A DNA stretch of 10,197 nucleotides from NCBI GenBank assembly GCA_026770595.1, contig MU634784.1, positions 1-10,197 on the forward strand. Direction: 5' to 3'. Of the stretch, positions 7,664 to 10,197 are shown piece after piece. The notes under the pieces were generated by a model that was not told where the DNA came from, did no database searches, and saw nothing but the letters and a program-made list of their open reading frames with translations. The translations under genes were made by a program, and so were the position numbers. How positions within the stretch are numbered: the stretch's first letter is position 1; every line of letters begins with the position of its first letter. This DNA is from Ochromonadaceae sp. CCMP2298 (lineage: Eukaryota > Sar > Synurophyceae > Ochromonadales > Ochromonadaceae).

Positions 7664-7864
7664 GATCTGCAGGCAGCAGTTGACAACCTGCATCTCGGGA
7701 GGAGATTGCACCGGCTGTGTGGGGCTGGCGCTAAGACTGATGCTACGGAGGGAGAAGACAACTACTGCGCCATTCTGTTCATGCTCAGTTTCAAGATTAC
7801 TGCTATGGATCCCGCCAATCGTCGTATCCAGTTAAATGGTCACTGGCTCGAGATTGTTGATTAA
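7664..7864 (+). CDS. Possible terminal exon of an unknown gene
   Basis: After the acceptor-like CAACGAGTAG, the frame 7664-7864 is open for 66 codons to TAA and has coding-like composition (DLQAAVDNLHLGRRLHRL near the start, NRRIQLNGHWLEIVD at the end). It has no ATG near its start, and the same frame is cut by TAG at 7661-7663 just upstream, where LQGKTTILRKGNLWRNICN is also open. It may be the last exon of a gene whose earlier exons lie at 7303-7503 or elsewhere, a decayed copy, or chance. I recognise no family. Confidence 0.22.
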   Translation, partial: DLQAAVDNLHLGRRLHRLCGAGAKTDATEGEDNYCAILFMLSFKITAMDPANRRIQLNGHWLEIVD

Positions 7865-7968
7865 CCACAACGAAGATGCTGTGTTTATTAGCTCGTACAG
7901 TTGTTTATAATCAATAACGTACACGCTGCGTTGAATAGTTATGAATAATTTAAAGGCCGGATCCGTCA

Positions 7969-8046
7969 ATATAAAATATAATATTAAATAATATATTATA
8001 TAATATATTTTATATAATATATTATATAATATATTATATTTTATAT
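7969..8046. repeat. AT-rich foldback with perfect 16-bp terminal inverted repeats
   Basis: ATATAAAATATAATAT at 7969-7984 is the exact reverse complement of 8031-8046, and the AT-only interior is itself nearly palindromic. The flanking sequence (GGATCCGTCA on the left, GGTTCGCGG on the right) is ordinary, so the edges are sharp. It lies 110 bp beyond the stop of the minus-strand SANT-domain gene. Confidence 0.7.
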
Positions 8047-8155
8047 GGTTCGCGGTTGAGATTGGTTTTGTGGGGGAATTATACTACAAGACTACAAACT
8101 ATTTATTTATTTAGGTGTGTGCGCCCTCTACCGGTAGTTGGGACAGAAAGTTAGA

Positions 8156-9805
8156 CTACCGTTGCATAATGAGACCTTCGGTGCGCCCAAGGTCTTTGGC
8201 CAGCACACGCCAAAGTGACTTCCGGTCCAACAACCCATTCTCAACTTCCACTAGTCTATATAATATTCTCTCATCCTCCGGTGCGGAGAAAAGATTAGAG
8301 GAGCCAGTTCCAAATTGCGGGCGCCCGACTCTTTCACTGGCTCGAGATAATATAATATATAATATCATGTATATTATATGTTACCTCTTTCGGCCTCCAA
8401 AAAGGGACCCTAGCCTCCCTCTGCCCAGCCTTCGGTACCGCCTTCTGCTTATACTTCGGTGCCGCCATCTGCTGTACCTTCTTGTTCTCCTTCTTGTTCT
8501 GCACCCGCACCCACTCCTGCTCCTGCTCCGGCTCCGGCTCCTGCACTACATCGTGAAGTACTAACTTAATTTTGTACGTTGTCCTCAGTGTATCAATGGC
8601 ACTAGAGCAGAGAATGGTTTCCCCCACTAGACGCAACGCATAAGCGAAAATCAGCAGCTTGTTCCGCGATTCTATACTTCTCCCCCTGCGTGAAGGAGCA
8701 GGGGGATGGGGGGGAAGGGGCGGGGAGGGGTTCGTCTTTTATAATGATATAAAATATAATATAAAATATAATATAAAATATAATATAAAATATAATACAA
8801 AAAATATAATATAAAATATAATATAAAATATGATAAAAAATATAATATAAATTATAATATAAATTATAATATAAAATATTATATAAAATATAATAAGATA
8901 AGATACGATACGATACGATACGATACGATAAGATAAGATAAGATAACACAACATAAAATAACATAACTCTTACCGTGAGATACCCTCCAGTCTATACTTC
9001 AATCCGGTACTGACAGTCTTGGAGCAGTGCTCCGCACACCTGAGAATCTCCTGGTGGTATAGGAGTGATTAGTGGTGCCAATAAAAGTTGCGTATAAAAT
9101 ATACTGTATATTATATAATATAATATATTTTGTTATAATATATAATATATAGTATAACATATAAACACTTACGTTCGACTTGAGCTCATCCCCCCACTCC
9201 CCAAGGTTTATATTGGCTTGCAGATCCTCTGCAAGCAGCACCCTCTTCTGCTGCATGAAGTGTTGTTGGAGAGATTGGTTGATTACCGCACTGTACGATG
9301 AATTGGCAGTCTCCTCCCTCTTCCTGAGCCGCTCACTCTGCTCCCTCGCCTCCTCCTCCCTCATCCTGAGCCGCTCAGTCTGCTCCCTCGCCTCCTGCTC
9401 CCTCTTCCCGAGCCGCTCACTATGCCCCCTCGCCTCCTCCACCCTCATCCCGAGCAGCTCAGTCTGCTCCCTCGGCTCCTCCTCCCTCATCCAGAGCAGC
9501 TCAGTCTCCTCCATCTTTCTGAGCCTCAGGTTCTCCACTCTCATAAGGATAACTCTCGCCCGCCATGGCTCGGTCGAGAGAGTGACAGGTTCAGCGACTG
9601 GTGCAGTGGCCAGAGAGAGATCGCAGTTTTTGAGACGGCGGACAATCTTGTTGTTCAAACTGTCCACCAGGCTACACTGCTCTCGGCCTCTATTCTTAGA
9701 GCGTGAGTGTATAAACTGCTTGGCAACCTTCCGGGCAGTCAACCGCTTACTGGGATCGGCGCGTACTTTACGAGCGAGCTCCAGAATGTCCGCCTCGCTG
9801 TACAT
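8156..9805 (-). CDS. Coiled-coil protein with C-terminal SANT/Myb-like DNA-binding domain
   Basis: Four exons on the minus strand, 9805-9173, 9050-8974, 8685-8385 and 8275-8156, join through introns of 122, 288 and 109 bp (donors GTAAGT, GTAAGA, GTAACA; acceptors ACCAG, CGCAG, CGGAG) into 376 residues. The ATG at 9805 is the first in frame after a TAG further upstream; an AG at 9826-9827 leaves room for an earlier exon. Residues 1-60 form a basic helical region (SEADILELARKV...LTARKVAKQF). Residues about 90-167 are a coiled coil of 14-residue repeats. A Glu/Gln- and then Lys-rich linker follows. The end reads FWRPKE, spliced to DERILYRLVEVENGL...SLWRVLAKDLGRTEG, which matches a SANT/Myb motif with its spaced tryptophans and the GRTEG turn; it is complete only after intron 3 is removed. 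It probably binds DNA or chromatin; SANT proteins also accompany PIF/Harbinger transposases, but none is seen here. The stop falls right after the recognition helix, so a fifth exon is possible. Confidence 0.75.
8349..8380. repeat. AT foldback in intron 3 of the SANT-domain gene
   Basis: ATATAATAT (8357-8365) pairs with ATATTATAT (8371-8379) around CATGT. It begins only a few bases after the GTAACA donor, the same relative place as the foldback in intron 1. Confidence 0.55.
8741..8945. repeat. AT minisatellite and pentamer array inside intron 2 of the SANT-domain gene
   Basis: From about 8746 to 8890 a 12-bp unit, TATAAAATATAA, repeats with small variants. It passes into a 5-bp array: about three AGATA units, five CGATA units and three AGATA units between 8890 and 8945. 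The adjacent 8700-8735 is G-rich on the plus strand, which makes a long C-rich tract before the acceptor on the gene's strand. Confidence 0.8.
9101..9155. repeat. AT foldback in intron 1 of the SANT-domain gene
   Basis: Arms 9101-9123 and 9133-9155 are 23-bp inverted repeats matching at 21 positions, with a 9-bp spacer. Both outer ends read ATACT/AGTAT. The element fills most of the donor-side half of the 122-bp intron. Confidence 0.7.
9305..9514 (-). repeat. 42-bp tandem repeat encoding the coiled coil
   Basis: GAGC(C/A)GCTCA recurs at 9326, 9368, 9410, 9452 and 9494, exactly 42 bp apart. On the coding strand each unit encodes 14 residues, two heptads, of the type ERL.MREEEAREQS. The period keeps both frame and heptad register, so the coiled coil appears to have lengthened by unit duplication. 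Confidence 0.85.
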
Positions 9806-9814
9806 CCCGCGCAA

Positions 9815-10197
9815 GATGTCACTGGAAACAGGCGGCCTAGGACGCTAGGATCTGGTGGTGGGGGAGTAGTGGCATTCCGAAAACGACAATCCACACTCAG
9901 ACCCAGCTGAATGCCTTGTTGGTAGAGATGGGGTTCTGCGCGACTCTTTTTTGTGTTCCGGTAGGAGGTGCGTCGGTCATTGTCTGAAAAGCACGGCTGA
10001 AACACGGCTTGGTGTTTTGCAGCCGTGTTTTTATATTTTATATCATATTTTATATCATATTTTATATTATAAGGCGGCGGTTATGCGAAGTGGCTAGGGT
10101 TATGGTCCTTCAACCCCCCACCCCTCTGTTCTCGCGAGGCTCTGATTGGAACGCGATCTAACCCAGGACCTGTTGACCGGTGACCTGTTGCCATTCT
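9815..10197. other. Upstream region of the SANT-domain gene
   Basis: No secure gene is seen. CACGGCT occurs at 9992-9998 and 10003-10009 and inverted (AGCCGTG) at 10021-10027; the outer pair extends to a 13-bp stem (9987-9999 with 10020-10032, one mismatch). Then 10029-10068 holds three units of a 12-bp AT repeat, TATTTTATATCA, related to the one in intron 2. GACCTGTTG is repeated at 10167-10175 and 10182-10190. A minus-strand frame from 10005 is open but overlaps exon 1 of the SANT gene in another frame and looks spurious. Confidence 0.45.

Noticed and set aside
8602-8964. Minus-strand frame rich in Tyr/Ile over the AT repeats
   Set aside because: It is the translation of the 12-bp and 5-bp arrays inside intron 2, with no independent start or domain.
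9180-9848. 222-codon plus-strand frame
   Set aside because: It is antisense to the 42-bp coiled-coil repeats; its Ser/Leu/Cys-rich repetitive translation is a mirror of the real exon.

Overview
The window looks like nuclear DNA of a microbial eukaryote. Genes on both strands are built from several exons joined by short GT-AG introns (72 to 288 bp), and the reading frame is preserved across every splice. One gene is recognisably a eukaryotic proteasome regulator of the PI31/FBXO7 family. The spacers hold AT-rich foldbacks, minisatellites and a transposase gene. A protist, possibly an alga, fits best, but nothing here fixes the lineage.

Layout from left to right. Positions 1-992 (minus strand) hold the 5' part of a secretory-type sulfotransferase-like gene: two exons, an 89-bp intron flanked by an exact 10-bp duplication, and the start of a further intron full of TTAAAGTACA motifs that runs off the left edge. 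Positions 1047-1396 are a large inverted repeat (foldback) with a duplicated segment in its right side. Positions 1436-2216 (plus) encode a DDE-type transposase of the IS630/Tc1 superfamily with one intron. Positions 2393-3730 (minus) hold an unrecognised double-zinc-ribbon protein gene whose single frame is cut by TAA, TGA and TAG. Positions 3731-4985 are a spacer with one weak acidic ORF and two copies of a 56-bp repeat, each carrying a TATA box. The second copy lies about 180 bp before the next gene.

Positions 4986-6983 (plus) hold a four-exon, 484-codon gene with a ubiquitin-like N-terminus, an FP (Fbxo7/PI31) domain and a Gly/Pro-rich tail with PI31 signature motifs. Positions 6984-7900 contain no secure gene, only two open coding-like stretches on the plus strand. 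Positions 8156-9814 (minus) hold a coiled-coil protein ending in a SANT/Myb-like domain that is assembled only after splicing. All three of its introns carry AT-rich palindromic or 12-bp-period repeats, and a similar AT foldback lies just past its stop. The right end (9815-10197) is upstream sequence with a CACGGCT foldback and more of the 12-bp AT repeat.

The genes do not form an operon-like unit. What links much of the window is repeat-driven structure: intron and spacer sequence that appears to have been built by insertion or tandem duplication. No complete new multi-gene system is evident. The most unusual items are the duplication-flanked intron, the AT foldbacks in every intron of one gene, the triple-stop zinc-ribbon gene and the UBL-FP-PI31 architecture.
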